A stretch of 64,000 nucleotides of DNA from Schlegelella aquatica. GTDB taxonomy: Bacteria > Pseudomonadota > Gammaproteobacteria > Burkholderiales > Burkholderiaceae_C. The position numbers and the translations under genes are program-made. The notes beneath the pieces were generated by a model. That model saw only the letters and a list, made by a program, of their open reading frames with translations. It was not told the origin of the DNA and ran no database searches. Location: positions 2,130,001-2,194,000 of the forward strand of contig NZ_CP110257.1 of NCBI RefSeq assembly GCF_026013905.1, given 5' to 3'. Shown here piece by piece: positions 1-8,494 of this stretch (position 1 is its first letter; the number at the start of each line of letters is the position of its first letter).

Positions 1-120
1 CGAAAAATCTGGAGGGCGCAAGTGGTAGCGCAGTTGCCGGTGAGTCGGGGGCCGGAGCCCCCTCCAGGAGTGCGCCCCCTCTCATTGCGTGGTGGGCGGA
101 TTTCTGGGCAGGATAGCTAC

Positions 121-882
121 ATGAGCATCTTGCCGATCGCGTGGCTCGACGAGAACGACGGCTTTCCGCCCCCTGAAGCGGCGCTGCGCGAGGACAGCGA
201 CGCGCCGGGCCTGCTGGCGGCGGGCGCCGATCTCTCGGTGCCTCGGCTGCGGCATGCCTACAGCAACGGGATTTTCCCCTGGTACAGCACGGGCCAACCG
301 GTGCTCTGGTGGAGCCCCGACCCCCGCATGGTGCTGCACGTCGGCGAGTTCCGCGTGAGGCGCTCGTTTCGCAAGGTGCTGCACCGGTTCTTGCGGGACC
401 CGCGGTGCGAGGTGCGCATCGATTCGGCCTTCGGCGATGTGATCCGGGCCTGCGCGCGCACGCCCCGCGCGGGGCAGGACGGCACTTGGATCGTCCCGGA
501 GATGATCGCCGCGTATGAAGCCTGGCACGCGTGTGGCGACGTCCATTCCTTCGAGACTTGGATGGACGGGCGGCTCGTGGGGGGGTTGTACGGTGTGAGC
601 CTCGGACGGATGTTCTTCGGGGAGTCCATGTTCTCGTGGGAGACGGATGCCTCGAAGATCGCGCTCGCGGCGCTCGTTGCCTTCTGCCGCGTGCAGGGGA
701 TCGGGCTCATCGATTGCCAACAGCGGACCAGCCATCTGGCCTCCCTGGGCGCGAGAGAAATACCTCGGGCACAGTTCCTGGCGCATGTGCGCCGGGCTGT
801 GCGCCAACCGCCCGTGGGGACCTGGCACTATGATCGCTCGATGTGGGATGCGCTGGGGTTGAACCTGGCCGCCCCGGCGTGA
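121..882 (+). CDS. aat: Leucyl/phenylalanyl-tRNA--protein transferase
   Basis: Cytoplasmic aminoacyl-tRNA-protein transferase of the N-degron pathway. It adds Leu or Phe to proteins with N-terminal Arg or Lys so that ClpS/ClpAP can degrade them. The 253-residue product has the family hallmarks GIFPWY (residues 50-55), WWSPDPR (63-69) and, further on, [10 protein letters not shown]. The length is normal for the family. The ATG at 121 gives the usual N-terminus starting at the I-x-WLD segment. An in-frame ATG at 22 would add 33 residues with no family resemblance and was rejected. Only 6 bases separate it from bpt, so the two are probably co-transcribed. Positions 1-120 upstream contain a GC-rich hairpin (47-62) but no gene that I can support. 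Confidence 0.95.
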   Translation: MSILPIAWLDENDGFPPPEAALREDSDAPGLLAAGADLSVPRLRHAYSNGIFPWYSTGQPVLWWSPDPRMVLHVGEFRVRRSFRKVLHRFLRDPRCEVRIDSAFGDVIRACARTPRAGQDGTWIVPEMIAAYEAWHACGDVHSFETWMDGRLVGGLYGVSLGRMFFGESMFSWETDASKIALAALVAFCRVQGIGLIDCQQRTSHLASLGAREIPRAQFLAHVRRAVRQPPVGTWHYDRSMWDALGLNLAAPA

Positions 883-888
883 CGGACG

Positions 889-1632
889 ATGACCCACCCG
901 AAAGAGCTGCCCCTCGCGTCGCTGCAGTTCTATGCGACGGCGCCCTACCCCTGCAGTTACCTGCCGGGGCGCCTCGCGCGATCGCAAGTGGCCACACCCA
1001 GCCACCTGATCCATGCCGACACCTACTCGAACCTGGTGACCCGTGGATTCCGGCGCAGCGGGATGTTTACCTATCGACCCTACTGCGACGGCTGCCGCGC
1101 GTGCGTGCCGCTGCGAGTGCCCGTGGACCGGTTCAAGCCGAACCGCAGCCAGCGGCGGGCCTGGAAGGCCCACGGCAACCTGCAGGCGCGGGTCTTGCGC
1201 CTGGGGTTCGTGCCCGAGCACTACGAGTTGTATCTGCGCTACCAGTGCCACCGACACGCGGGCGGAGGCATGGACCACGACAGCGTGGATCAGTACACGC
1301 AGTTCCTGCTGCAAAGCCGGGTGAACTCCCGCCTGGTGGAGTTTCGCGAGCGGCGCGAGGACGGCAGTGCGGGCGCCGTGAAGATGGTGTCGGTGGTGGA
1401 CGTGCTCAACGACGGCTTGTCGGCCGTCTACACCTTCTACGAGCCCGAGGCGGGCGCGAGCTATGGCACGTACAACGTGCTGTGGCAGATCGAGCAGACG
1501 CGCGAACTCGAGTTGCCGTATCTGTACCTGGGCTATTGGATCGCAGACAGCCGCAAGATGGCCTACAAGGCCCAGTTCCGCCCGCACGAACTGCTGATCG
1601 ACGGGCGCTGGCAGGCGCAGGCACAGCCTTAG
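889..1632 (+). CDS. bpt: Aspartate/glutamate leucyltransferase (Bpt, arginyltransferase family)
   Basis: Transfers Leu from Leu-tRNA to proteins with N-terminal Asp or Glu, the bacterial counterpart of eukaryotic Ate1, feeding the same ClpS-dependent degradation as Aat. The 247-residue protein shows the N-terminal ATE domain with a cysteine cluster (C22, then CDGCRAC at 66-72) and the C-terminal ATE domain containing VYTFYEP and YLYLGYWI, followed by [10 protein letters not shown]. Length and motifs fit Bpt. It follows aat by 6 bases and ends at a strong hairpin (1649-1673), so aat-bpt forms a two-gene transcription unit. Choice of Bpt over Ate rests on bacterial family membership and is an inference. 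Confidence 0.93.
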   Translation: MTHPKELPLASLQFYATAPYPCSYLPGRLARSQVATPSHLIHADTYSNLVTRGFRRSGMFTYRPYCDGCRACVPLRVPVDRFKPNRSQRRAWKAHGNLQARVLRLGFVPEHYELYLRYQCHRHAGGGMDHDSVDQYTQFLLQSRVNSRLVEFRERREDGSAGAVKMVSVVDVLNDGLSAVYTFYEPEAGASYGTYNVLWQIEQTRELELPYLYLGYWIADSRKMAYKAQFRPHELLIDGRWQAQAQP

Positions 1633-1648
1633 GCAGCCCTGGACAGCG

Positions 1649-1673
1649 ACAAGGGACCGGTTCGGTCCCTTGT
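1649..1673. terminator. Hairpin terminator between convergent bpt and scoB
   Basis: A perfect 11-bp inverted repeat (ACAAGGGACCG / CGGTCCCTTGT) with a 3-base loop lies between the ends of two convergent genes. The following bases are moderately T-rich (TTGTCGTG) on the plus strand, so it may serve both directions. Confidence 0.75.
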
Positions 1674-1702
1674 TGTCGTGTGCGCAAGGAGGTGGCGACG
1701 GC

Positions 1703-2347
1703 TCAGGCCGCGGCCTGGGCGAACTCGACGTGGGCGCCCGTCTTGAGCCGCACCTCCTCTTGCGTGACACCGGGGGCCAGTTCGACGCAACGGAAGCCTT
1801 GCGGGGTGATGTCGAGCACGCACAGGTCGGTGATGACGCGGTTGACGACCCCGACCCCGGTGAGCGGCAAGGTGCACTGTTGCAGGAGCTTGTGCTCGCC
1901 GTTCTTGGCGCAATGCTCCATGAGGACCACGACGCGGCCCACGCCGGCGACGAGATCCATCGCGCCGCCCATGCCCTTGACCATCTTGCCGGGGATCATC
2001 CAGTTCGCGAGATCCCCCTTTTCGCTGACTTGCATCGCGCCGAGGATGGCGAGGTTGATCTTCCCGCCTCGGATCATGGCGAACGAATCGGCCGACGAGA
2101 AGATGGAGGAGCCGGGCAGCGTGGTCACCGTCTGCTTGCCGGCGTTGATGAGGTCTGGATCGACTTCATCCTCGGTCGGGAACGGACCGATGCCGAGCAG
2201 GCCGTTCTCACTTTGCAACCACACCTCCATGCCTTCGGGCACGTGGTTGGCCACGAGGGTGGGCAGACCGATGCCGAGGTTGACGTAGTAGCCGTCTTTC
2301 AGTTCACGGGCGGCGCGGGCCGCCATTTCGTCTCGGGTCCAGGCCAT
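1703..2347 (-). CDS. scoB: 3-oxoacid CoA-transferase, subunit B
   Basis: Beta subunit of succinyl-CoA:3-oxoacid CoA-transferase, which moves CoA from succinyl-CoA to acetoacetate or a related 3-oxoacid. It serves ketone body, branched-chain amino acid or aromatic breakdown in the cytoplasm. At 214 residues it has the normal size. The family glutamate that forms the glutamyl-CoA thioester is visible as E47 in SENGLLG. The motif GIGLPT is at 25-30, and the GGxxDL-type motif appears as GGAMDLV. It follows scoA by 10 bases. PcaJ (3-oxoadipate) and AtoA (acetoacetate) are close relatives, so the physiological acyl group is not certain. Confidence 0.92.
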   Translation of the reverse strand: MAWTRDEMAARAARELKDGYYVNLGIGLPTLVANHVPEGMEVWLQSENGLLGIGPFPTEDEVDPDLINAGKQTVTTLPGSSIFSSADSFAMIRGGKINLAILGAMQVSEKGDLANWMIPGKMVKGMGGAMDLVAGVGRVVVLMEHCAKNGEHKLLQQCTLPLTGVGVVNRVITDLCVLDITPQGFRCVELAPGVTQEEVRLKTGAHVEFAQAAA

Positions 2348-2357
2348 GGTGTGCTCC

Positions 2358-3059
2358 TCAGGCAGCGGCGCGCACGGTGCGCTGCTCGATGCGTTTCTCG
2401 GGGTTCGGATTGACGACGATGCGGTGGACGAAGATGCCCGGCAGATGGATCTCGTCGGGGTCGAGTGCGCCCTTTTCGACCAGCTTCTCGACCTCGACGA
2501 TGGTGATCTTGCCCGCCATCGCGACGTTGGGGTTGAAATTGCGCGCCGTGCGGCGGAAGACGAGGTTGCCCGCCGTGTCGGCGATGTACGCCTTGACCAG
2601 CGACACGTCGGGGACGAGCGAGCGCTCCATCACGTACTTGACGCCGTCGAACTCGCGCACTTCCTTGCCTTCGGCCACGATGGTGCCGACGCCCGTGCGG
2701 GTGTAGAAGGCGGGAATACCGGCGCCACCGGCGCGCAGCTTCTCGGCCAAGGTGCCCTGCGGGGTGAATTCGAGTTCGAGTTCGCCCGACAGGTACTGGC
2801 GCTCGAACTCCTTGTTCTCACCCACGTAGCTGGAGATCATCTTGCGGATCTGCCGCGTGGCGAGCAGCTTGCCCAGGCCGAAGCCGTCCACACCGGCGTT
2901 GTTGGAGATCACCGTCAGGTTCTTGACGCCGGAGGCCTGCAGCGCGTCAATCAGCGCCTCGGGGATGCCGCACAGGCCGAAGCCGCCCACGGCGAGCATC
3001 TGGCCGTCCTTGACGATGTCCTTCAGCGCCTCGGCGGCGCTGGGATACACCTTGTTCAT
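2358..3059 (-). CDS. scoA: 3-oxoacid CoA-transferase, subunit A
   Basis: Alpha subunit of the same CoA-transferase, 233 residues. It shows the family motif [16 protein letters not shown] near residues 25-40 and [12 protein letters not shown] near 52-63. A good ribosome binding site (GAAGGAG) precedes the ATG at 3059. The divergent neighbour is a PAS-LuxR regulator, and the 95-bp gap between them holds two inverted repeats, so regulation by that neighbour is plausible. Nearby ETF-QO, thioesterase and reductase genes fit a fatty or branched-chain acid catabolic setting. That link is context only. Confidence 0.93.
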   Translation of the reverse strand: MNKVYPSAAEALKDIVKDGQMLAVGGFGLCGIPEALIDALQASGVKNLTVISNNAGVDGFGLGKLLATRQIRKMISSYVGENKEFERQYLSGELELEFTPQGTLAEKLRAGGAGIPAFYTRTGVGTIVAEGKEVREFDGVKYVMERSLVPDVSLVKAYIADTAGNLVFRRTARNFNPNVAMAGKITIVEVEKLVEKGALDPDEIHLPGIFVHRIVVNPNPEKRIEQRTVRAAA

Positions 3060-3098
3060 GCCTGTCTCCTTCGGAGGATGTCGAACGGCCGAAGCGTA

Positions 3099-3141
3099 CT
3101 ACGTATCGACATACGTAGAATCGCCTAAGGAAACCCCTTAG
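3099..3141. promoter_or_regulatory. Two inverted repeats in the scoA / PAS-LuxR divergent promoter
   Basis: The first repeat is perfect: CTACGTAT (3099-3106), four bases, ATACGTAG (3111-3118). The second is CTAAGG (3125-3130), five bases, CCTTAG (3136-3141). Both lie in the short space between divergent scoA and the PAS-LuxR gene. They are candidate operators for that regulator, and the second ends 13 bases before its start codon, which suggests autoregulation. Binding is inferred, not shown. Confidence 0.5.
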
Positions 3142-3154
3142 CCCTGCGCAGCGC

Positions 3155-3697
3155 ATGGAACTGGACTACCGCACGGCGTTCGAGCTGGCCCCGGTGGGAT
3201 TGGTCATCTCCCGGCAGCGCATCATCGTGGACTGCAATCGGGCGCTGGCGGAGATGTTCCGCACCTCGCGCGAGCTGCTGGTCGGGCAGTCGTTTCAGGT
3301 GCTCTACCCGACGGCCGCCGAGTTCGAGCGCACCGGAGAGCGCATCGCGCCGATCCTCAATGCGAGCGGGCGCTATGCCGATGACCGCATCATGAAGCGA
3401 TCCGACGGCGAGCTGTTCTGGTGCCATGTGACGGGCCGGGCGATGCAGCGGGAGGCGCCGCATGCGGCCGGGATCTGGTCGTTCGAGGATCTGTCCTCGC
3501 GGCGGCCGGTGAAGGCCGAGTTGACCGGGCGCGAACGGGAGGTGGCCGCGCTCCTGATCGAAGGGCGCACGAGCAAGCAGATCGGCAAGGCCCTGGACAT
3601 CAGCCACCGCACGGTGGACATCTACCGGGCCCGACTGATGCGCAAGTTCAACGCCGCGACCACGGCCGAGCTGGTGCAGCGACTGCTGGCCGCTTGA
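3155..3697 (+). CDS. PAS domain LuxR-family transcriptional regulator
   Basis: A 180-residue one-component regulator. Residues about 5-115 form a PAS fold (EMFRTSRELLVGQSFQVLYP, then a WCHVTGRAM strand) that may bind a small ligand or cofactor. Residues about 120-178 form a LuxR-type helix-turn-helix (LTGREREVAALLIEGRTSKQ onward to HRTVDIYRARLMRKF). There is no receiver domain and no membrane segment. It is divergent from scoAB with two palindromes between them, so it is probably the local regulator of the CoA-transferase operon. The ligand is unknown. No clear Shine-Dalgarno is seen before the ATG at 3155. Confidence 0.85.
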   Translation: MELDYRTAFELAPVGLVISRQRIIVDCNRALAEMFRTSRELLVGQSFQVLYPTAAEFERTGERIAPILNASGRYADDRIMKRSDGELFWCHVTGRAMQREAPHAAGIWSFEDLSSRRPVKAELTGREREVAALLIEGRTSKQIGKALDISHRTVDIYRARLMRKFNAATTAELVQRLLAA

Positions 3698-3742
3698 GTC
3701 GCCCCCGCACCGCCTGGCGTGCCGGGCTCGCGCCCGCCCCTC

Positions 3743-4162
3743 CTATTCGATCGCGTCGCGCAGCCACTGCGGCAAGGGCTTGGACTTCTGGTTGGGGAAG
3801 TCCACCCACACCGTGGTGGCCCCGCCTGCCGCGTAGATCTCGCCGGGGCGATCCACGCGCTCGAGGGTGATGTACGTGTCGAAACTGCTGCGACCGGGGT
3901 TGGCCACGTAGTGCCGGGCCAGCACCTCGCCCGGGTACTCCAACTGGCGATAGAAGTTGCAGAACGCGTTGACGATCACCGGGCCTTCGCCGCGCGGGTC
4001 GGGCTGCGCGCCGAGCGAGCGCATCCACTCGATCCGGACGACCTCCAGATACCGGAAGTACATCGCGTTGTTGACGTGGCCCATCGCGTCCATGTCGCCC
4101 CAGCGGATGGGGATGCGCATTTCGTAGACGAGCTTCTTCTCGTCGGGGATCTCGAATCTCAC
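3743..4162 (-). CDS. Acyl-CoA thioesterase, hot-dog fold (4HBT/FadM-like)
   Basis: A 139-residue cytoplasmic thioesterase of the 4-hydroxybenzoyl-CoA thioesterase superfamily. The signature WGDMDAMGHVNNAMYFRYLE spans residues 21-40, with the likely catalytic Asp at D25. It hydrolyses an acyl-CoA to free acid and CoA; the substrate cannot be read from sequence. The GTG start at 4162 lies one base after the stop codon of the SDR gene upstream on this strand, so the two are translationally coupled. Length is typical for YbgC/FadM proteins. Confidence 0.87.
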   Translation of the reverse strand: MRFEIPDEKKLVYEMRIPIRWGDMDAMGHVNNAMYFRYLEVVRIEWMRSLGAQPDPRGEGPVIVNAFCNFYRQLEYPGEVLARHYVANPGRSSFDTYITLERVDRPGEIYAAGGATTVWVDFPNQKSKPLPQWLRDAIE

Positions 4163-4163
4163 C

Positions 4164-4946
4164 TTACACCCCGAACCCGTCGTCGGCCGCGATGACGGCG
4201 CCGTTGATGAAGTGGCTCTCGTTGGAGCAGAGCATCACGATGAGCGCGTCCAGGTCCTGCGGTTGGCCGACCCGCTTGCGCGGCAGCATCTGGATCAGCT
4301 TCTGCCCTTGTTCCGTCTGCCAGTGATGGTGGTTGATCTCGGTGTCGATGTAGCCCGGGCACACGGCGTTGACGTTGATGCCGTAGCGTCCCCACTCCAG
4401 GGCCATGGCGCGGGTCATGTGGATCACGGCAGCCTTGCTCATCGCATAGACCCCGATCTGCCCGAGGGGCCGCAGGCCAGCCATCGAGGCGATGTTGACG
4501 ATGCGCCCACCGGTGTAGGTGCCCGGCGCGGCACCGCGCGCGCGGGCGAGCATCCGCTTGCCGACCTCCTGCGCGACGAAGAAGGCGCCGCGGGTGTTGG
4601 TGTCGAAGACGTAGTCGTAGTCCTCGGGCGTCACGTCGGTCAGCTTCTGGGTGGTGCTGACGCCGGAGTTGTTGATGAGGATGTCGATCGGGCCGACTTC
4701 GGTTTCGGCGTGGGCGACGGCGGAGCGGATGCTGTGGGGGTCGGTGACGTCCACCCCGACCACGTGGGCGTCGCCGCCCGCCCCCTCGATCTCGGCACGC
4801 AGCGTCTTGAGCCGCTCGACCCGGCGCCCGCCCAGCACGACGGCCGCGCCTGCTTTGGCCAAGGTGCGGGCGAACTGCATGCCCAAGCCACTGGAAGCGC
4901 CGGTGATCAGCGCCACGCGCCCCGACAGATCGATCGTGTATGCCAT
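4164..4946 (-). CDS. Short-chain dehydrogenase/reductase (SDR)
   Basis: A 260-residue classical SDR oxidoreductase. It has the cofactor motif TGASSGLG (15-22), the NNSG motif, the catalytic Ser in NIASMAG, the YxxxK pair in GVYAMSKAAV, and PGYIDTEIN after it. It uses NAD(P)H to reduce or oxidise a hydroxy/keto group; the substrate is unknown. Pairing with an acyl-CoA thioesterase suggests acyl-CoA or 3-hydroxyacyl chemistry, which is an inference. The start at 4946 was chosen because the Rossmann motif then sits about 12-15 residues in; the frame stays open much further upstream without similarity to SDRs. Confidence 0.9.
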   Translation of the reverse strand: MAYTIDLSGRVALITGASSGLGMQFARTLAKAGAAVVLGGRRVERLKTLRAEIEGAGGDAHVVGVDVTDPHSIRSAVAHAETEVGPIDILINNSGVSTTQKLTDVTPEDYDYVFDTNTRGAFFVAQEVGKRMLARARGAAPGTYTGGRIVNIASMAGLRPLGQIGVYAMSKAAVIHMTRAMALEWGRYGINVNAVCPGYIDTEINHHHWQTEQGQKLIQMLPRKRVGQPQDLDALIVMLCSNESHFINGAVIAADDGFGV

Positions 4947-5111
4947 GAGGACCTCGGATGAAGACAACAGGAAGCCGCGAGGACGGTGGGGCCGACCCTC
5001 ACGGCGCGCGACGCTCGGTATGGTGCCAAGGATAGCGAAGCCGGGTGGTGTCGGTGTGTCTCGTGCAGGACACTCGGGCCGCGAGCGGCGCCGCCGTGGC
5101 GAGGGGCAGAC

Positions 5112-5137
5112 AAAAATAGAACGACCGTTCGATTTTT
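5112..5137. promoter_or_regulatory. 26-bp palindromic operator upstream of ETF-QO
   Basis: A near-perfect palindrome with arms AAAAAT-N-GAACG and CGTTC-N-ATTTTT around a two-base centre. It lies 14 bases before a TAGAAT -10-like hexamer (5151-5156), so it would cover the -35 region of the ETF-QO promoter. The architecture is typical of TetR-family repressor sites in fatty-acid or branched-chain degradation regulons of betaproteobacteria. The identity of the regulator is inferred, and no TetR gene is present in the window. Confidence 0.65.
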
Positions 5138-5210
5138 TCTTGCGACTCGATAGAATCGCGTCAATGCTGCCACGGGCCCGGCCCGCATCACCCACTCGAA
5201 GGAAGAAACG

Positions 5211-6884
5211 ATGACCCCACAAGAGATCCTGGAGCAGTACGGACCGCGCGAGTCGATGGAGTACGACGTCGTCATCGTCGGCGCCGGGCCGGCGGGCCTC
5301 GCCACCGCGATCCGGCTGAAGCAGCTCAACAGCGACATCTCGGTCGTCGTGCTCGAAAAGGGCTCGGAGCCCGGGGCGCACATCCTGTCCGGCGCGATCA
5401 TGGATCCGCGTGCACTGAACGAGTTGTTCCCGAACTGGAAGGAGCTGGGCGCCCCGCTGACCCAACCGGTGGCCGAGGACAAGTTCTTGTTCCTCGACGA
5501 GACGGGCGCGAAAGCCACGCCGGACTTCTTCCTGCCGGACTGCTTCAAGAACCACGGCAACTACATCTTGAGCCTCGGCAACTTCGTCAAGTGGCTGGCG
5601 CAGCAGGCGGAATCGCTCGGGGTGGAGATCTTCCCCGGATTTCCGGCGGCCGAGGTGCTGTACGACGAGCAGGGGCGGGTCAAGGGCGTGGCCACCGGCA
5701 ACCTGGGCATCGGCAAGGACGGGCAGCCGACCGAGAACTTCCAGCTCGGCATGGAGCTGCTCGGCAAGTACACCATCTTCGCCGAGGGCGCCCGCGGGCA
5801 CCTGGGCCGCCAGCTGATCGCCAAGTTCAAGCTCGACGAAGGGCGTGACCCGCAGAGCTACGGCATCGGCATCAAGGAGCTGTGGGAGATCGACCCGAGC
5901 AAGCACAAGCCGGGCCTGGTGATCCACACCGCCGGCTGGCCCCTCGACCCGGACACCTACGGCGGCTCGTTCATGTATCACGACGCGGACAACAAGGTCG
6001 AAATCGGCTTCGTCGTGGGCCTGGACTACAGCAACCCGTGGCTGAGCCCGTTCGAGGAGTTCCAGCGCTGGAAGACGCACCCCGAGATCCGCAAGTACCT
6101 CGAAGGCGGCAAGCGCCTGTCCTACGGGGCGCGGGCGATCACGGCGGGGGGGCTGCTGAGCCTGCCGAAGACCGTATTCCCCGGCGGCGCGCTGGTGGGC
6201 TGCGACGCCGGCTACCTGAATGCCTCGCGGATCAAGGGCAGCCATGCGGCGATCAAGACCGGCATGCTGTGCGCCGAGGCGCTGGCCGAGGCGCTGGCCG
6301 CCGGCCGCCAGCTCGACGAGCTGACGGCCTACCCCGAAGCCTTCGAAAAGAGCTGGCTGTACGCCGAGCTGCTGCAGGCCAAGAACTTCAAGCAGTGGTT
6401 CAAGAAGGGCCGCACGGTGGCCACCGTGATGACGGGCGTCGAGCAGTGGCTGCTGCCCAAGCTGGGCATCAAGAACCCGCCCTGGACGCTGCATCGCGAC
6501 AAGCCGGACCACGCCTACCTGAAGCCGGCCTCGGAGTGCCGGCAGATCACGTACCCCAAGCCCGATGGCACGCTGACCTTCGACCGGCTGAGTTCGGTGT
6601 TCATCAGCAACACCAACCATGAGGAGAACCAGCCGCCGCACCTGACGCTGAAGGACCCGACGGTACCGGTGCGCATCAATCTGGCCCAGTACGCGGGGCC
6701 GGAAAGCCGCTACTGCCCGGCCGGCGTGTACGAGTTCGTCAAGGGCGAGGACGGCAGCGACCGCTTGCAGATCAACGCGCAGAACTGCGTCCACTGCAAG
6801 ACCTGCGACATCAAGGACCCGACCCAGAACATCGTGTGGGTGACGCCCGAAGGTGGCGGGGGCCCGAACTACGCGGGCATGTGA
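5211..6884 (+). CDS. Electron transfer flavoprotein-ubiquinone oxidoreductase
   Basis: Membrane-associated FAD/[4Fe-4S] enzyme that passes electrons from reduced ETF (from acyl-CoA and other dehydrogenases) to ubiquinone. The 557-residue protein has the FAD motif VGAGPAG starting at residue 23 and four cluster cysteines at C502, C526, C529 and C532 (CPAG ... CVHCKTC). These match the spacing in the mitochondrial enzyme, and length is typical. A strong ribosome binding site (GAAGGAAG) precedes the ATG. Upstream lies the 26-bp palindrome at 5112-5137, so it is probably induced with beta-oxidation or amino acid degradation genes. The gene stands alone on its strand. Confidence 0.96.
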   Translation: MTPQEILEQYGPRESMEYDVVIVGAGPAGLATAIRLKQLNSDISVVVLEKGSEPGAHILSGAIMDPRALNELFPNWKELGAPLTQPVAEDKFLFLDETGAKATPDFFLPDCFKNHGNYILSLGNFVKWLAQQAESLGVEIFPGFPAAEVLYDEQGRVKGVATGNLGIGKDGQPTENFQLGMELLGKYTIFAEGARGHLGRQLIAKFKLDEGRDPQSYGIGIKELWEIDPSKHKPGLVIHTAGWPLDPDTYGGSFMYHDADNKVEIGFVVGLDYSNPWLSPFEEFQRWKTHPEIRKYLEGGKRLSYGARAITAGGLLSLPKTVFPGGALVGCDAGYLNASRIKGSHAAIKTGMLCAEALAEALAAGRQLDELTAYPEAFEKSWLYAELLQAKNFKQWFKKGRTVATVMTGVEQWLLPKLGIKNPPWTLHRDKPDHAYLKPASECRQITYPKPDGTLTFDRLSSVFISNTNHEENQPPHLTLKDPTVPVRINLAQYAGPESRYCPAGVYEFVKGEDGSDRLQINAQNCVHCKTCDIKDPTQNIVWVTPEGGGGPNYAGM

Positions 6885-6892
6885 CGTCCGGG

Positions 6893-6912
6893 CCGGGCCG
6901 CTCTGGGCCCGG
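6893..6912 (+). terminator. Possible terminator after ETF-QO
   Basis: A 7-bp GC stem (CCGGGCC / GGCCCGG) with a six-base loop, 8 bases after the stop codon. No T-run follows, so it may be weak or Rho-assisted. Confidence 0.4.
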
Positions 6913-6988
6913 ATTCGGGCTTGCGCCCGTACCTTGACCGGGCGGGCGGGTTGCGGGTCGGCCCGCGCCTCGCCGGTTGCGATGAGGC

Positions 6989-7017
6989 TTGGTGGCCGGC
7001 CGGCGGGCGGCTATACT
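6989..7017 (+). promoter_or_regulatory. Sigma-70-type promoter of the gcv operon
   Basis: TTGGTG (6989-6994), a 17-base spacer, and TATACT (7012-7017). The predicted start near 7024 coincides with the first strand of the P1 helix of the riboswitch, which supports the assignment. Confidence 0.7.
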
Positions 7018-7019
7018 GC

Positions 7020-7230
7020 CCGGCAGTCAGGAGAGAGCTCCCCCGCGGAGCCGCCGAAGGCGCAGAGCGAAGCTCGAACGCTCAGGCAAAAGGACTGACG
7101 ATCGCCTCGAAAGCGGGGCGAACCTCACTGGAGAGAGGCCTGCCCCGAGCAGGCCCACCGAAGGGGCAAGCCGCCTCGCATCGAAACGGTGCCGCGGCCA
7201 ATCTCTCAGGTAAAGCGGACAGCGAGGGCA
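7020..7230 (+). promoter_or_regulatory. Tandem glycine riboswitch (two aptamers)
   Basis: Both glycine aptamer cores are recognisable. Aptamer I runs about 7024-7097, with P1 strands CAGTC/GACTG, a GGAGAG element, CCGCCGAAGGCGC, and CTCAGGCAAAAGGAC. Aptamer II runs about 7123-7227, with P1 strands CCTCACT/AGCGAGG, GGAGAG, CACCGAAGGGGCAAGCC, and TCTCAGGTAAAGCGGAC. Tandem glycine aptamers upstream of gcvT normally switch expression on when glycine is abundant. Downstream, an 8-bp hairpin (7233-7251, ACCGTTGC/GCAGCGGT) between aptamer II and the start codon is a candidate expression platform. No U-tract follows it, so control may act on translation initiation. Confidence 0.93.
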
Positions 7231-7277
7231 CCACCGTTGCACGGCAGCGGTGTCACCCAATGCCCTCGGAGACGACG

Positions 7278-8396
7278 ATGTCCGCCAACGAATTGCTCAA
7301 GACGCCGCTGTATGCGCTGCACTTGGAACTGGGTGCGCGCATGGTTCCCTTCGCCGGCTACGAGATGCCGGTGCAGTACCCAGCGGGCATCATCGCCGAG
7401 CACCGTCACTGCCGCGCGTCCGCGGCGCTGTTCGACGTGTCGCACATGGGGCAGGTGCGGCTGGTGGGCGACGATGCCGCCCGGGCGCTGGAGTCGCTCG
7501 TACCGGTGGATGTGGTGGACCTGCCGGTGGGCAAGCAACGCTATGGCTTCTTCACCAACGCCAGCGGCGGCATCCTGGACGACCTGATGATCGCCCGCCG
7601 CGAGGACGACCTGCTCTTGGTCGTCAACGCAGCCTGCAAGACCGCTGACCTCGCGCATCTGAACACCCACATCGGGCATCGATGCCGCATCGAGCTCCTG
7701 GCGGACCGTGCCCTGCTCGCCCTCCAGGGGCCGAAAGCGGCCGATGCGCTGGCGCGCTTGACCCCGGGCGTGGCGCGGCTCTCGTTCATGGGCGGGGGCT
7801 GGTTCGAGCTGGCGGGCAGCCAGTGCTTCGTCACCCGCTCCGGCTACACCGGAGAGGATGGTTTCGAAATCTCCGTCCCGGCGGCCGATGCCGAAGGCCT
7901 GGCGCGCGCGCTGCTTCAGCAACCGGAAGTGCAGCCCGCCGGTCTCGGCGCCCGGGACACGTTGCGGCTGGAGGCGGGCTTGTGCCTGTACGGGCACGAT
8001 ATCGACACCCAGACCACACCCGTGGAAGCGGGCCTGGGCTGGGCCATCCAGAAAGTGCGGCGAGCCGGTGGCGCGCGCGCGGGCGGCTATCCAGGAGCTC
8101 ATGTGATCGACGCGCAGTTCGCCCACGGGCCGACGCACAAGCGAGTCGGCCTCGTGGGCCTGGAACGCGCGCCGGTGCGCGAGGGGGCCCAGCTGCTGGA
8201 TGCGCACGGGCATCCTGCCGGCCGGGTGACGAGCGGCACCCTGGGGCCGACCGCCAACGAGCCGATCGCGATGGGTTACCTGCCCGTCAACCATGCCGCG
8301 CCGGGTGGCATCGTGCACGCCGTGGTGCGCGACAAGAAGCTGCCGATGCGCGTGGTGCCGATGCCTTTCGTGCCCCATCGCTACCACCGCGGCTGA
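7278..8396 (+). CDS. gcvT: Glycine cleavage system T protein (aminomethyltransferase)
   Basis: T protein takes the aminomethyl group from lipoyl-GcvH and passes a methylene group to tetrahydrofolate, releasing ammonia. The 372-residue product has the GCV_T domain ([37 protein letters not shown]) and the C-terminal barrel ([21 protein letters not shown]). I chose the ATG at 7278 because GGAG lies 6 bases upstream; an in-frame ATG at 7260 would add six residues without a ribosome binding site. First gene behind the glycine riboswitch. The alanine/arginine-rich insert [13 protein letters not shown] near residue 265 looks slightly unusual but does not break the frame. Confidence 0.96.
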   Translation: MSANELLKTPLYALHLELGARMVPFAGYEMPVQYPAGIIAEHRHCRASAALFDVSHMGQVRLVGDDAARALESLVPVDVVDLPVGKQRYGFFTNASGGILDDLMIARREDDLLLVVNAACKTADLAHLNTHIGHRCRIELLADRALLALQGPKAADALARLTPGVARLSFMGGGWFELAGSQCFVTRSGYTGEDGFEISVPAADAEGLARALLQQPEVQPAGLGARDTLRLEAGLCLYGHDIDTQTTPVEAGLGWAIQKVRRAGGARAGGYPGAHVIDAQFAHGPTHKRVGLVGLERAPVREGAQLLDAHGHPAGRVTSGTLGPTANEPIAMGYLPVNHAAPGGIVHAVVRDKKLPMRVVPMPFVPHRYHRG

Positions 8397-8494
8397 GCCC
8401 CGCGCCTGCGACGCCGAGGCCGGCCGAGCACGGGACGTGGCCGAGCCTGCGAGTTCATTCGATTGCGTTTTTCCAAGCACTCTAGGAGCCCTGC

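Noticed and set aside
1..120. Upstream extension of aat from an ATG at 22
   Set aside because: The extra residues are Pro/Arg-rich without similarity to Aat, and the 121 start gives the family-typical N-terminus.
82..1770. A 562-codon open frame on the minus strand across aat and bpt
   Set aside because: It is an antisense frame kept open by high GC codon bias; the plus strand holds two clear enzymes with family motifs.
4947..6794. Long upstream extension of the SDR frame antisense to ETF-QO
   Set aside because: The SDR fold starts at 4946 and the extension is the antisense of the ETF-QO coding sequence.
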